A stretch of DNA of 64,000 nucleotides, taken from contig NZ_CP060202.1 in assembly GCF_014250515.1 (NCBI RefSeq), positions 62,001-126,000 on the forward strand, given 5' to 3'. The DNA is from Hymenobacter sediminicola. GTDB taxonomy: Bacteria > Bacteroidota > Bacteroidia > Cytophagales > Hymenobacteraceae. This document shows positions 34,997 through 42,478 of the stretch, one piece after another. The first letter of the stretch is position 1; the number at the start of each line of letters is the position of its first letter. The notes under the pieces were generated by a model, which worked only from the letters and a program-made list of their open reading frames with translations, did not search any database and was not told where the DNA came from. The position numbers and the translations under genes are program-made.

Positions 34997-35031
34997 AAAC
35001 GGCCCCGCTGATTAGCAGCGGGGCCGTTTTT
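34997..35031. terminator. Intrinsic terminator between convergent genes
   Basis: AAACGGCCCCGCTG (34997-35010) pairs with CAGCGGGGCCGTTT (35016-35029) around ATTAG, followed by T. It separates the first vWA gene from the leftward barrel gene. Confidence 0.9.
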
Positions 35032-35058
35032 ATTAATCTGCTAAAAGGCAGCAGCTAG

Positions 35059-35832
35059 TTAAAACGAGTAGTTCACCGATGCTTTAATGACGCGGTTGTA
35101 GGCATCGAAGCGGTTGTTCTTATCGAGCGACGACAGGCCGTAGTCGTAGCCGGCGCTCAGGCCAAAGCCGCTAGTAGACTGGTAGCCCAGGCCACCCGTT
35201 ACGCTGAAATCGACGGGGCGGAACTGGTCTTTGATGTCGAAGTCTTGCTGATACGCATCGAAGCCGAGCAAACCAGCTTCCACGCGGGCCTTGCCGCTTA
35301 CCAGAAACGAGGCCTGCGGACCGGCAAACAGATAGAACCCAGGTACTATATCAACTTTCGCTAGCACCGGCACATCAACATATGACATGCGCGAAGTGGC
35401 TGTCACGCGGGCATTCAGGAAATCAAACTGCTCGAAAGGCAGTGAGCCGGTAAGCTTAGTGCCTTTCTCCGAATACAGCACACCGGGCTCAATGGAGAAG
35501 CCGGGTGCCAGGGGCAGCGTGGCGTAGAGGCCGGCATGGAAACCGGTTTTCATGGATTTCGTGACGGCGCCGTTGGTGTAGCCCGCTAGATCCATCACGC
35601 TCTGTACGGCGTCACCGGACCAGTCCGACACGTTTACGCCGGCCCGGATGCCGAGTTGAGGGCCGCCGGTGCTTCTAGCCGCCGACTTATAGGAGGTGAC
35701 TGGGCGGGCCTGGGCTTTGCCGGTATAGGCCGGAACGCGGTGGGTCTGGACCTGCGCTTGGGCAGCAGTGCCGAAAACTGAAAGCAATAGAGTAGCCGCA
35801 GCCAGACGGCCGAAAATTCGTTTCGTATTCAT
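35059..35832 (-). CDS. Outer-membrane beta-barrel protein (PorT family-like)
   Basis: A 257-residue protein from the ATG at 35832. An upstream frame start at 35877 would prefix 15 residues before the signal, so I prefer the shorter form. Signal peptide (LAAATLLLSVFGTAAQAQ), then alternating strands typical of PorT-like barrels: QLGIRAGVNVSDWSGD, GFHAGLYATLPLAPGFSIEPGVLYSEKG, YVDVPVLAKVDIVPGFYLFAGPQAS, and the terminal strand RVIKASVNYSF ending in Phe. Function unknown; it sits between two vWA paralogues, on the other strand. Confidence 0.85.
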   Translation of the reverse strand: MNTKRIFGRLAAATLLLSVFGTAAQAQVQTHRVPAYTGKAQARPVTSYKSAARSTGGPQLGIRAGVNVSDWSGDAVQSVMDLAGYTNGAVTKSMKTGFHAGLYATLPLAPGFSIEPGVLYSEKGTKLTGSLPFEQFDFLNARVTATSRMSYVDVPVLAKVDIVPGFYLFAGPQASFLVSGKARVEAGLLGFDAYQQDFDIKDQFRPVDFSVTGGLGYQSTSGFGLSAGYDYGLSSLDKNNRFDAYNRVIKASVNYSF

Positions 35833-36228
35833 GACGGGGTGTGTTGGAGGTTGGGAGCGGCCGGCCGGGGTGCGCAATTCCGGCGGCGGGCTTGTAAGAG
35901 GAGTATTTACAAAACCGTGCCAGTTTTCCGGCGCACTAGGTGCCGAGCAGTCCGTTTCTGTTACCGCTTCACTTTTTACTGCCCAAGCGGGTTACATCGG
36001 CTGGCCTTGTTGCATAAAGACACACAGGCGGCGCCGCTTGTCTATTCTCTTCACCTGAGGCCGGGCTTATATAGCTGGCCGCGCTGATTCTGCTGGTCTC
36101 GCTGTTTCCGTCGCGAAGGAAACCGAAAGGCAGAGCTGCCCCCACGCAAGGTCGCGAGTTGCGGCGGGGCAGAATGTGCAGCGCATGTATTCGGGTGAGG
36201 CATTTTCATCCTCCAAGCCAACTTCCTG
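35833..36228. other. Divergent intergenic region, 396 bases
   Basis: Between the barrel gene (leftward) and the second vWA gene (rightward). It holds one structured element: a hairpin at 36136-36172 with a 7-bp outer stem (CTGCCCC/GGGGCAG) and a 5-bp inner stem (CGCAA/TTGCG), probably in the leader of the vWA gene. I see no ORF or clear TAnnTTTG box. Confidence 0.5.
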
Positions 36229-37851
36229 ATGAAACTGAACCGCTTGCTGCCCCTTTGCGGGCTGCTGGCTGGCGCATGGCTATTGCCCGCCTGCCACCAA
36301 TACTCTACCGAAAACATGGCCGTAACGGAGCAGGTGGAAAACGCCGCCGAACTAGTTGCCACGCCCGATGCCGCCGCTAAAGCCCCCGATACTATTGCGC
36401 CGGAAAGCCGCGAAAACTACGCTGTCATCCACGAAAACCCGTTTCTGGACGCCCGCCGCAATCCGCTCAGCACCTTCGCTATTGATGTGGATAAAGCTTC
36501 TTACGCCAATGTGCGTCGCTTCCTGACCCAGGACCGCCAACTGCCTCCGCCCGACGCCGTGCGGCTGGAAGAGCTGGTGAATTACTTCCCGTATTCCTAC
36601 CCGCAGCCTACCACTGGCCCGGCCTCCTTGAATGCCGAAGTAGCTGCCTGCCCCTGGAACCCGGCGCACCAGTTGGTACTGGTAGGCGTGCAGGGCAAGC
36701 AGGTTTCAATGGAAAATCTGCCGCCCGCCAACTTGGTATTTCTGCTGGATGTGTCGGGCTCGATGGAAGACCCCGATAAGCTGCCGCTACTGAAAGAATC
36801 GTTGCGGGAACTGGTGCAGAAGGCCTTGCGGCCGCAGGATTATGTGTCGATTGTGGTGTATGCCGGAGCGGCCGGGCTGGTATTGCCGCCCACTCCGGGA
36901 GCTGATTCAGAAACCATTCTGGACGCGCTTGACAAACTACAGGCCGGTGGCTCTACGGCGGGCGGACAAGGGCTGCGGCTGGCCTATCAGGTGGCGCGCC
37001 AGCACTTCCGGGCCGGTGGCAATAACCGTATTATCCTGGCTACTGATGGCGACTTCAATGTGGGCGAGCAGTCGGATGCCGATATGGAGCGGCTCGTAAC
37101 GAAGGAGCGGGAGTCGGGGGTGTTTCTGTCGGTGCTGGGGTTTGGTAGCGGCAACCTTCAGGATAGCCGGATGGAGCTGCTGGCCGACAAAGGCAATGGA
37201 AACTATGCCTATATCGACAACTTAGGCGAAGCCCAACGGGTGTTGGTAAGCCAGTTCGGCGGTACGCTATTCACACTGGCCAAAGATGTAAAAGTGCAGG
37301 TCGAGTTCAACCCGGCCCGGGTGCGCGAGTACCGGCTGCTGGGCTATGAAAACCGCCTCTTGGCCGCCGAGGACTTCAACGATGACCGCAAAGATGCCGG
37401 CGAGCTAGGCGCGGGCCAGCAGGTAACGGCCCTCTACGAAGTAGTACCTGTGGGTGCGCCGGCCGCTACCACCGCCACCATCGACCCACTAAAATACCAG
37501 AAGCCAACCACGTCTGGCCCTGCCACCGCCAGTGCCGAGCTGCTCACCGTGAAGCTGCGCTATCAAGAGCCGCAGGGTAGCCCCAGCCGTCTGCTCACGC
37601 TACCCGTACGTGTCACTGGCTTCGATGAGACTATTGCGCAAGCATCGGATAATCTGCGTTTTGCGGCGTCAGTGGCGCAGTTTGGCTTGCTGCTGCGCCA
37701 CTCCAGGCACGGCGGCTCCGCTACCTGGGAAAGCACGGCAGCACTGGCACGAAGCGTTACTGGCCCGGATGCTGATGGCTCTCGTGCCGAGTTCCGGGAA
37801 CTGGTGCAGCGGGCAACCGAGTTGAGCAGCGAGGTGGCGGTAGAACGGTAA
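36229..37851 (+). CDS. YfbK-type vWA lipoprotein
   Basis: A 540-residue protein. The signal has a lipobox (LLPAC, Cys 22). Unlike its paralogue at 32871 it has no SusC-like domain; a 45-residue spacer leads directly to the vWA N-terminal domain (NPLSTFAIDVDKASYANVRRF). MIDAS DVSGS lies at 174-178, with LATDGDFNVGEQSD later. A DUF3520-like C-domain (EFNPARVREYRLLGYENR...) follows. Long identical stretches with the paralogue show a fairly recent duplication. Likely membrane-anchored metal-dependent protein binder. Confidence 0.9.
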   Translation: MKLNRLLPLCGLLAGAWLLPACHQYSTENMAVTEQVENAAELVATPDAAAKAPDTIAPESRENYAVIHENPFLDARRNPLSTFAIDVDKASYANVRRFLTQDRQLPPPDAVRLEELVNYFPYSYPQPTTGPASLNAEVAACPWNPAHQLVLVGVQGKQVSMENLPPANLVFLLDVSGSMEDPDKLPLLKESLRELVQKALRPQDYVSIVVYAGAAGLVLPPTPGADSETILDALDKLQAGGSTAGGQGLRLAYQVARQHFRAGGNNRIILATDGDFNVGEQSDADMERLVTKERESGVFLSVLGFGSGNLQDSRMELLADKGNGNYAYIDNLGEAQRVLVSQFGGTLFTLAKDVKVQVEFNPARVREYRLLGYENRLLAAEDFNDDRKDAGELGAGQQVTALYEVVPVGAPAATTATIDPLKYQKPTTSGPATASAELLTVKLRYQEPQGSPSRLLTLPVRVTGFDETIAQASDNLRFAASVAQFGLLLRHSRHGGSATWESTAALARSVTGPDADGSRAEFRELVQRATELSSEVAVER

Positions 37852-37923
37852 ACCACTGACCCGGTGGCACGTGTTCTTTTCCTAAACCGGGTAAGTGGGC
37901 CGCGCCTTTTTCTGTTCAAATAA

Positions 37924-37927
37924 TTTG
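37924..37927 (+). promoter_or_regulatory. Weak candidate promoter for the Phe/Tyr operon
   Basis: ATAATTTG (37920-37927) matches only the TTTG half of TAnnTTTG. It is the best candidate between the vWA stop and leader 1 (ATG at 37978), but I see no good -33 element. Confidence 0.2.
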
Positions 37928-37977
37928 GAAGTACGGCCGTTGGTTTCCACCTTGCCGACGTCAAGCACCTCATTCTC

Positions 37978-38037
37978 ATGCTTCAGCCCACGGCCCATTT
38001 CTTTTTTAGCTACTATTTCTACTACGCCCTCGCGTAG
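37978..38037 (+). CDS. Leader peptide 1 (Phe/Tyr-rich attenuator peptide, 19 aa)
   Basis: Nineteen codons, too short for normal gene calling: the peptide is MLQPTAHFFFSYYFYYALA. Residues 8-16 hold four Phe and four Tyr in nine positions. The last Tyr codon and the stop overlap a 7-bp hairpin (38021-38027 with 38032-38038). A ribosome waiting at the Phe/Tyr codons would block its left arm and leave GTCGGG (38037-38042) free to pair with CCCGAC (38085-38090), which is part of the terminator stem loop. This is the layout of classical attenuation. It precedes pheA. Confidence 0.8.
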   Translation: MLQPTAHFFFSYYFYYALA

Positions 38038-38038
38038 T
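38021..38038 (+). promoter_or_regulatory. Attenuator 1 pause/anti-antiterminator hairpin
   Basis: ACTACGC (38021-38027) pairs with GCGTAGT (38032-38038) around CCTC. It covers the last Tyr codons and the leader stop. Its right arm borders the GTCGGG segment that can form the antiterminator. Confidence 0.65.
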
Positions 38039-38077
38039 CGGGTAGTCGCCGTGTAGCTTTTTCAACCGAAAATCTTC

Positions 38078-38109
38078 AGCGCCTCCCGACACCGAGAGGC
38101 GCTTTTTTT
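38078..38109 (+). terminator. Attenuator 1 intrinsic terminator
   Basis: AGCGCCTC (38078-38085) pairs with GAGGCGCT (38096-38103), with an inner CG/CG pair (38087-38088 with 38093-38094), followed by seven T. The left arm and loop include CCCGAC (38085-38090), which can instead pair with GTCGGG just after leader 1. Confidence 0.85.
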
Positions 38110-38125
38110 ACGCCCGCTTTTTCGC

Positions 38126-38206
38126 ATGATTTCCCAGCAGCAATACTTTTTTACCTACAGCTATTTCTTCTTCTATCCGAAGAAGCCGGCCCGCTGTTGC
38201 GTGTGA
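38126..38206 (+). CDS. Leader peptide 2 (Phe/Tyr-rich attenuator peptide, 26 aa)
   Basis: Twenty-six codons starting 17 bases after terminator 1. Residues 7-17 read YFFTYSYFFFY: five Phe and four Tyr in eleven positions; the start is MISQQQ and the end PKKPARCCV. Phe codons TTC-TTC lie in the left arm of a 7-bp hairpin (38167-38173 with 38179-38185). Downstream CGGCC (38187-38191) can pair with GGCCG (38236-38240) in terminator 2. It is a second, separate attenuator in series with the first. Confidence 0.8.
   Translation: MISQQQYFFTYSYFFFYPKKPARCCV
38167..38185 (+). promoter_or_regulatory. Attenuator 2 pause/anti-antiterminator hairpin
   Basis: CTTCTTC (38167-38173) pairs with GAAGAAG (38179-38185) around TATCC. 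The left arm is made of Phe codons of leader 2, so a ribosome stalled there would open it. Confidence 0.6.
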
Positions 38207-38233
38207 TAACCACCACATTCCTCCCAACAAACT

Positions 38234-38262
38234 AAGGCCGCCGCTCCCCGGAGGCCTTTTTT
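38234..38262 (+). terminator. Attenuator 2 intrinsic terminator
   Basis: AAGGCC (38234-38239) pairs with GGCCTT (38253-38258); after a G/A mismatch, CCG (38241-38243) pairs with CGG (38249-38251). Six T follow from 38257. It ends 26 bases before the pheA ATG, so transcripts that stop here carry no structural gene. Confidence 0.8.
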
Positions 38263-38287
38263 ATTGCCCATTTTTTCCAGTAGCACC

Positions 38288-39163
38288 ATGCCACAGTCCG
38301 TTTCCATCCAGGGTTTCCAAGGCAGTTTCCACGAGGTAGCCGCCCGGCAGTATTTCGGGGCCGAACCCACGCTGCTACCCTGCGCCACCTTTGCAGCGGT
38401 AGTGGCCCATGTGGTGGCAGGCCGGGCCGAAGCCGGGCTAATGGCTGTGGAAAACTCGCTGGCTGGCAGTATTCTGCCCAACTATCTGCTGCTGGAACGC
38501 CAAGCGGTGCGCGTCACCGGTGAAGTGTATCTGCCTATCCATCAGCACCTGCTGGCATTGCCCGGTACCACACTGGCCGAGGTACAGGCCGTGCATTCGC
38601 ATCCGATGGCGTTGCGCCAGTGCGGCGAGTTCCTGGACCGCCACCCACACTGGAAGCTGGTAGAAACCGACGACACCGGCCACAGTGCCCAACTCCTGGC
38701 CGAAAACCGCTCATCTGGCGTGGCAGTGGTAGCAGGTGCCCAGGCTGCCGAGCAATTTGGACTGCAGATTCTGGTCCCTGCCATTCACGACGACCCGCAC
38801 AATTACACCCGCTTTCTGGTGCTGGAACCCGCCGAAACGGCCCTCACCCACCCGCACGCTGATAAGGCATCCCTCTATTTCTGCGCCCCGCACGCGCCGG
38901 GCAGTCTGGCCGCAGTGCTGGCACGGGTGGCCGCATACGGCCTGAATCTGAGCAAGCTGCAGTCGTGCCCCCGGCCCGGGCAGCCGTGGCACTACGGCTT
39001 TCATGCCGATGTGGAATTTGAAGAAATGCCACAGCTGCTGGCGCTTCTCAAAGCACTGGCTCCGGTCACGGAAGAATTGCGTGTGCTGGGGGCCTACCGC
39101 CGCGGGCAGTGGAACACTGTGCCTGCAGAATCCGCCGCTACCCTGACGCAAGAAATTGCATAA
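38288..39163 (+). CDS. pheA: Prephenate dehydratase
   Basis: A 291-residue protein starting at the ATG at 38288; a TTG upstream lies in the terminator T tract. The dehydratase domain (about 1-180) has FQGSFHEVAA, AVENSLAGSILPNYLLL and the catalytic TRF in DDPHNYTRFLVL. The ACT domain (about 200-275) has APGSLAAVLARVAAYGLNLSKLQSCP; the ESRP motif of enteric enzymes is QSCP here, as seems usual in this phylum. It converts prephenate to phenylpyruvate. First structural gene after the tandem attenuators; 17 bases to the next gene. Confidence 0.95.
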   Translation: MPQSVSIQGFQGSFHEVAARQYFGAEPTLLPCATFAAVVAHVVAGRAEAGLMAVENSLAGSILPNYLLLERQAVRVTGEVYLPIHQHLLALPGTTLAEVQAVHSHPMALRQCGEFLDRHPHWKLVETDDTGHSAQLLAENRSSGVAVVAGAQAAEQFGLQILVPAIHDDPHNYTRFLVLEPAETALTHPHADKASLYFCAPHAPGSLAAVLARVAAYGLNLSKLQSCPRPGQPWHYGFHADVEFEEMPQLLALLKALAPVTEELRVLGAYRRGQWNTVPAESAATLTQEIA

Positions 39164-39180
39164 CCTCATCCAGCCCAATC

Positions 39181-40422
39181 ATGCACCTCTCACTAGCCAG
39201 CCGCCTCGCGCACACCGGCGAATACTATTTCTCCCGCAAGCTGCGCGAGTTGGCAGCCCTCAATGCGGCCGGCGCCAACATCATCAGCCTCGGTATTGGC
39301 AGCCCCGACCTGCCGCCACACCCCAGCGTGACGGCGGCCTTATCGGCTAGTACTGCCCAGCCCGGCGCCCACGGCTACCAGAGCTACCAGGGCACTCCTG
39401 TCCTGCGTGCCGCCATGGCTGCTTTCTACCAGCGGCACTACGGCGTGACGCTGGACCCGGCCACCGAAATACTGCCGCTGCTGGGCTCGAAAGAGGGGCT
39501 CATGCACATTGGAATGACATATCTGGAAGCCGGCGACGCCGTGCTCATCCCAAATCCGGGCTACCCCACTTACCGCGCTGTAGCCGAAATCTGCGGGGCT
39601 GAGGTGCGCGAATATGACCTCACGGCTGTTTCCGGCTGGCTGCCCGACCTGGAGGCGCTGGCTGCCACCGACCTAACGCGGGTGAAGCTGATGCTGGTGA
39701 ACTACCCGCACATGCCCACCGGAACGGCTGCCGACCGGCCCTTTCTCAGGCGCCTTGTCGCGTTTGCCAAAGCACATGATATCCTGCTGGTGCACGACAA
39801 CCCGTACGGCTTCATCCTGAACGAAACACCCCCTGTCAGTCTGCTGGCGGTGCCCGGCGCCCGGGAGGTAGCCATCGAGCTGAACTCGCTGAGTAAGAGC
39901 CACAACATGGCGGGCTGGCGTGTAGGTATGCTGGCGGGCCGAGCCGATGTGCTGGCCGACGTGCTCCGCTTCAAGAGCAACATGGACTCCGGCATGTTTC
40001 TGCCGGTGCAGCAGGCGGCCGTAGCGGCCCTGGCCCTCGGCGACGACTGGTTCGAGGAATTGAATGCCACCTACCGCACCCGCCGCCAGCTGGTGCTACA
40101 GTTGCTGCATACTCTGGGCTGCAGCGTGGCTCCTGGCCAGACCGGCTTGTTTGTCTGGGCTGCTGTGCCGCCAGACTACGCCGATGGCTACGCACTAAGC
40201 GACGTGGTACTGGCTGAAGCGCGGGTTTTCATCACGCCAGGCGGGATCTTCGGCAGCAATGGGCTGAGCTACGTGCGTGCCAGCCTTTGCCAACCAGAAA
40301 GCGTGCTTCACGAAGCTCTGCAACGAGTAGAAGAGCTCAAAAAGAGCCGGCTCAGTGTACTGGCCGAAAAACTCCCATCAGTAAGTCCGGAACAACCGAA
40401 ATCCCAACACTTAAACGCATGA
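39181..40422 (+). CDS. Class I/II aminotransferase of the Phe/Tyr operon
   Basis: A 413-residue fold-type I aminotransferase starting at the ATG at 39181. Blocks: ISLGIGSPDLPPHPSV, NPGYPTYRAVAEICGAEV, LMLVNYPHMPTG, LVHDNPYGFI, and the Schiff-base Lys in NSLSKSHNMAGWRVG. It resembles aspartate/LL-diaminopimelate-type enzymes. Its position between pheA and tyrA suggests that it transaminates phenylpyruvate and 4-hydroxyphenylpyruvate (or prephenate); this is inferred. Its stop overlaps the tyrA start (ATGA), so translation is coupled. Confidence 0.9.
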   Translation: MHLSLASRLAHTGEYYFSRKLRELAALNAAGANIISLGIGSPDLPPHPSVTAALSASTAQPGAHGYQSYQGTPVLRAAMAAFYQRHYGVTLDPATEILPLLGSKEGLMHIGMTYLEAGDAVLIPNPGYPTYRAVAEICGAEVREYDLTAVSGWLPDLEALAATDLTRVKLMLVNYPHMPTGTAADRPFLRRLVAFAKAHDILLVHDNPYGFILNETPPVSLLAVPGAREVAIELNSLSKSHNMAGWRVGMLAGRADVLADVLRFKSNMDSGMFLPVQQAAVAALALGDDWFEELNATYRTRRQLVLQLLHTLGCSVAPGQTGLFVWAAVPPDYADGYALSDVVLAEARVFITPGGIFGSNGLSYVRASLCQPESVLHEALQRVEELKKSRLSVLAEKLPSVSPEQPKSQHLNA

Positions 40423-41264
40423 ACGTGACTATCATTGGTCTGGGCCTTATTGGCGGCTCGTTGGCGCTCAGTCTGCGGCAGCATGGCTTGGTGCAGCACC
40501 TTATCGGAGTGGAAAGCAACGCCAGACATGCCCGCCGTGCTTTGGAGTTGAGCTTGGTTGATGAAATCGAAACGGACTTAGCCACCGCTGTGCGCCGAGC
40601 TGACTTAGTGGTGGTAGCGGTGCCCGTGGATGCCATGGTAGCAGTGCTGCCGCTGGTGCTGGATGACGTGGCCGCGCATCAGATAGTAATAGACGTGGGC
40701 TCGACGAAGCAGGCCCTGCTGGCATCCGTAGCCGGGCATCCCAACCGGGGACGCTTCGTGGCTGCGCATCCCATGGCTGGTACTGAGCATTCGGGACCGG
40801 AAGCGGCGGTTTCGGGGCTATTCGAGGGCAAAACCGTGGTGCTCTGCGACACCGCCCACAGTGACCCAGACGCCGTGCTGCACGTGGAAAAGCTGTTTCA
40901 GGCGCTGCCCATGCGCCTCATTTACCTCGATGGGGCCGAGCACGACCTGCACACTGCTTACATTTCACACATTTCGCATATCACCTCGTTTGCCTTGGCT
41001 CTCACAGTCTTAGAGAAGGAAAAAGAGGAGCAGCGCATCTTCGATCTGGCCAGCGGCGGTTTCGAATCGACGGTACGGCTGGCCAAAAGCGCGCCGGCTA
41101 CTTGGGTGCCCATCTTCCGCCAAAACCGCCTCAATGTACTAGACGTGCTGGACGAGCATTTGCACCAGTTGCAGCACCGGCGTGAGCTGCTGGCCCAGGA
41201 AGATTACACGGCCCTATCGGAACAGATTCAGCAGGCCAACCACATCCGCAAAATTCTCCCATAA
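40419..41264 (+). CDS. tyrA: Prephenate dehydrogenase
   Basis: A 281-residue protein from the ATG at 40419, which shares ATGA with the stop of the aminotransferase gene. Rossmann motif VTIIGLGLIGGSLAL at the start, VVVAVPVDA, IVIDVGSTKQAL, catalytic-loop HPMAGTEHSGPEAA, and the dimer helices with HTAYISHISHITSFALA. It oxidises prephenate to 4-hydroxyphenylpyruvate. No ACT domain, unlike some family members. Confidence 0.94.
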   Translation: MNVTIIGLGLIGGSLALSLRQHGLVQHLIGVESNARHARRALELSLVDEIETDLATAVRRADLVVVAVPVDAMVAVLPLVLDDVAAHQIVIDVGSTKQALLASVAGHPNRGRFVAAHPMAGTEHSGPEAAVSGLFEGKTVVLCDTAHSDPDAVLHVEKLFQALPMRLIYLDGAEHDLHTAYISHISHITSFALALTVLEKEKEEQRIFDLASGGFESTVRLAKSAPATWVPIFRQNRLNVLDVLDEHLHQLQHRRELLAQEDYTALSEQIQQANHIRKILP

Positions 41265-41311
41265 GCTAGAGTGGAAGCAGAATGAAACCTCCTGCTAAGC
41301 GTAGCCGCGGC

Positions 41312-41365
41312 ATGACGTTACACTGCATTACCCTCTCCATCAACGCACACTTCTTTTTTCCATGA
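41312..41365 (+). other. Small ORF overlapping the start of the DAHP synthase gene
   Basis: An 18-codon ORF (MTLHCITLSINAHFFFP then TGA) lies in the gap between tyrA and the DAHP synthase gene. Its stop overlaps the next ATG as ATGA. It ends AHFFFP, and leader 1 begins with TAHFFF, which may be chance. There is no terminator in this gap, so this would be coupling or nothing. An in-frame ATG at 41282 would lengthen it. Confidence 0.3.
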
Positions 41366-42432
41366 AATCTACCCTGTTCAACCGCCAGCCCGACGATAAG
41401 CCCTACCTCATTTCCGGCCCGTGCTCAGCCGAAACCGAGGAGCAGGTGCTCGATACCTGCCAACCCTTGGCTGCTACCGGCAAGGTGCAGGCCCTGCGCG
41501 CCGGCATCTGGAAGCCCCGCACCAAACCCGGCGGCTTCGAAGGGGTGGGTACTAAAGGCTTGCCGTGGCTGAAAAAAGCTGGGGAACTGACAGGCCTACC
41601 CACGGCTGTGGAAGTAGCCACGGCTAAGCACGTGGAAGATTGCCTGGCCTTCGGGATTGATATTCTGTGGGTAGGGGCGCGCACGACCGGCAACCCATTT
41701 TCGGTGCAGGAAATAGCCAACGCGCTGCGTGGCGTGCCGGTGCCAGTACTAGTCAAAAACCCGATTCATCCCGAACTGGAGCTGTGGACCGGAGCCGTAG
41801 AGCGCCTGCAGAAAGCGGGAGTGGCGCAGGTAGGCCTGGTACACCGGGGCTTTTCGAGCTACGGCAACACCGACTTCCGAAATGCGCCCATGTGGCACCT
41901 ACCCATTGAAATGAAACGCCGCCACCCCGATATGCCGCTGCTCTGCGACCCCAGCCACATTTGTGGCCGCCGCGACACGCTGTTTGCCGTGGCCCAGCAG
42001 GCGCTCAACCTCGGTTTTGATGGCACGATGATAGAAAGTCACCAGAACCCCGATGCCGCCTGGAGCGACGCTAAGCAGCAAATCACGCCTGAAGTGCTTC
42101 ACGACCTGATTGAGGCGCTGGTATGGCGCCACGAAACCACCGACCAGCGCGAGTTCCTGACGGCGCTGGCAGGTTTCCGAGAGCAAATCAATCAGCTCGA
42201 TGCCGAAATCATGCAGCTGCTGGGACGCCGAATGGCCGTGGCTGAGAAAATCGGACGTTACAAAAAGGAAAACGACATTACCATTCTACAGACCAGCCGC
42301 TGGAACGAAGTGCTGGAACGCGCCCTGCGCCAGGGCTCCTCCGTAGGCCTCACCAGCGAGTTTGTAGCGCAATATCTGGCCGCCGTGCATCTGGAGTCCA
42401 TCACGCGCCAGAACAAGGTGATGGAAGGATAA
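41362..42432 (+). CDS. Bifunctional DAHP synthase / type II chorismate mutase
   Basis: A 356-residue fusion. Residues about 10-255 are a KDOP-type 3-deoxy-7-phosphoheptulonate synthase: LISGPCSAE, LRAGIWKPRTKPGGFEG, GARTTGNPFSVQEIA, PVLVKNPIHPE, CDPSHICGRRD. Residues about 270-350 are an AroQ-type chorismate mutase (FREQINQLDAEIMQLLGRRMAVAEKIGRYKKEND). It thus holds both the first step of the shikimate pathway and the entry to Phe/Tyr. Such a fusion is known from Bacteroidota. It is the last gene of the operon. Confidence 0.95.
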   Translation: MKSTLFNRQPDDKPYLISGPCSAETEEQVLDTCQPLAATGKVQALRAGIWKPRTKPGGFEGVGTKGLPWLKKAGELTGLPTAVEVATAKHVEDCLAFGIDILWVGARTTGNPFSVQEIANALRGVPVPVLVKNPIHPELELWTGAVERLQKAGVAQVGLVHRGFSSYGNTDFRNAPMWHLPIEMKRRHPDMPLLCDPSHICGRRDTLFAVAQQALNLGFDGTMIESHQNPDAAWSDAKQQITPEVLHDLIEALVWRHETTDQREFLTALAGFREQINQLDAEIMQLLGRRMAVAEKIGRYKKENDITILQTSRWNEVLERALRQGSSVGLTSEFVAQYLAAVHLESITRQNKVMEG

Positions 42433-42478
42433 GCATAAAATCGAAAAGATGCGCGCGTAAAGCTGCTGGACAGTAGGC

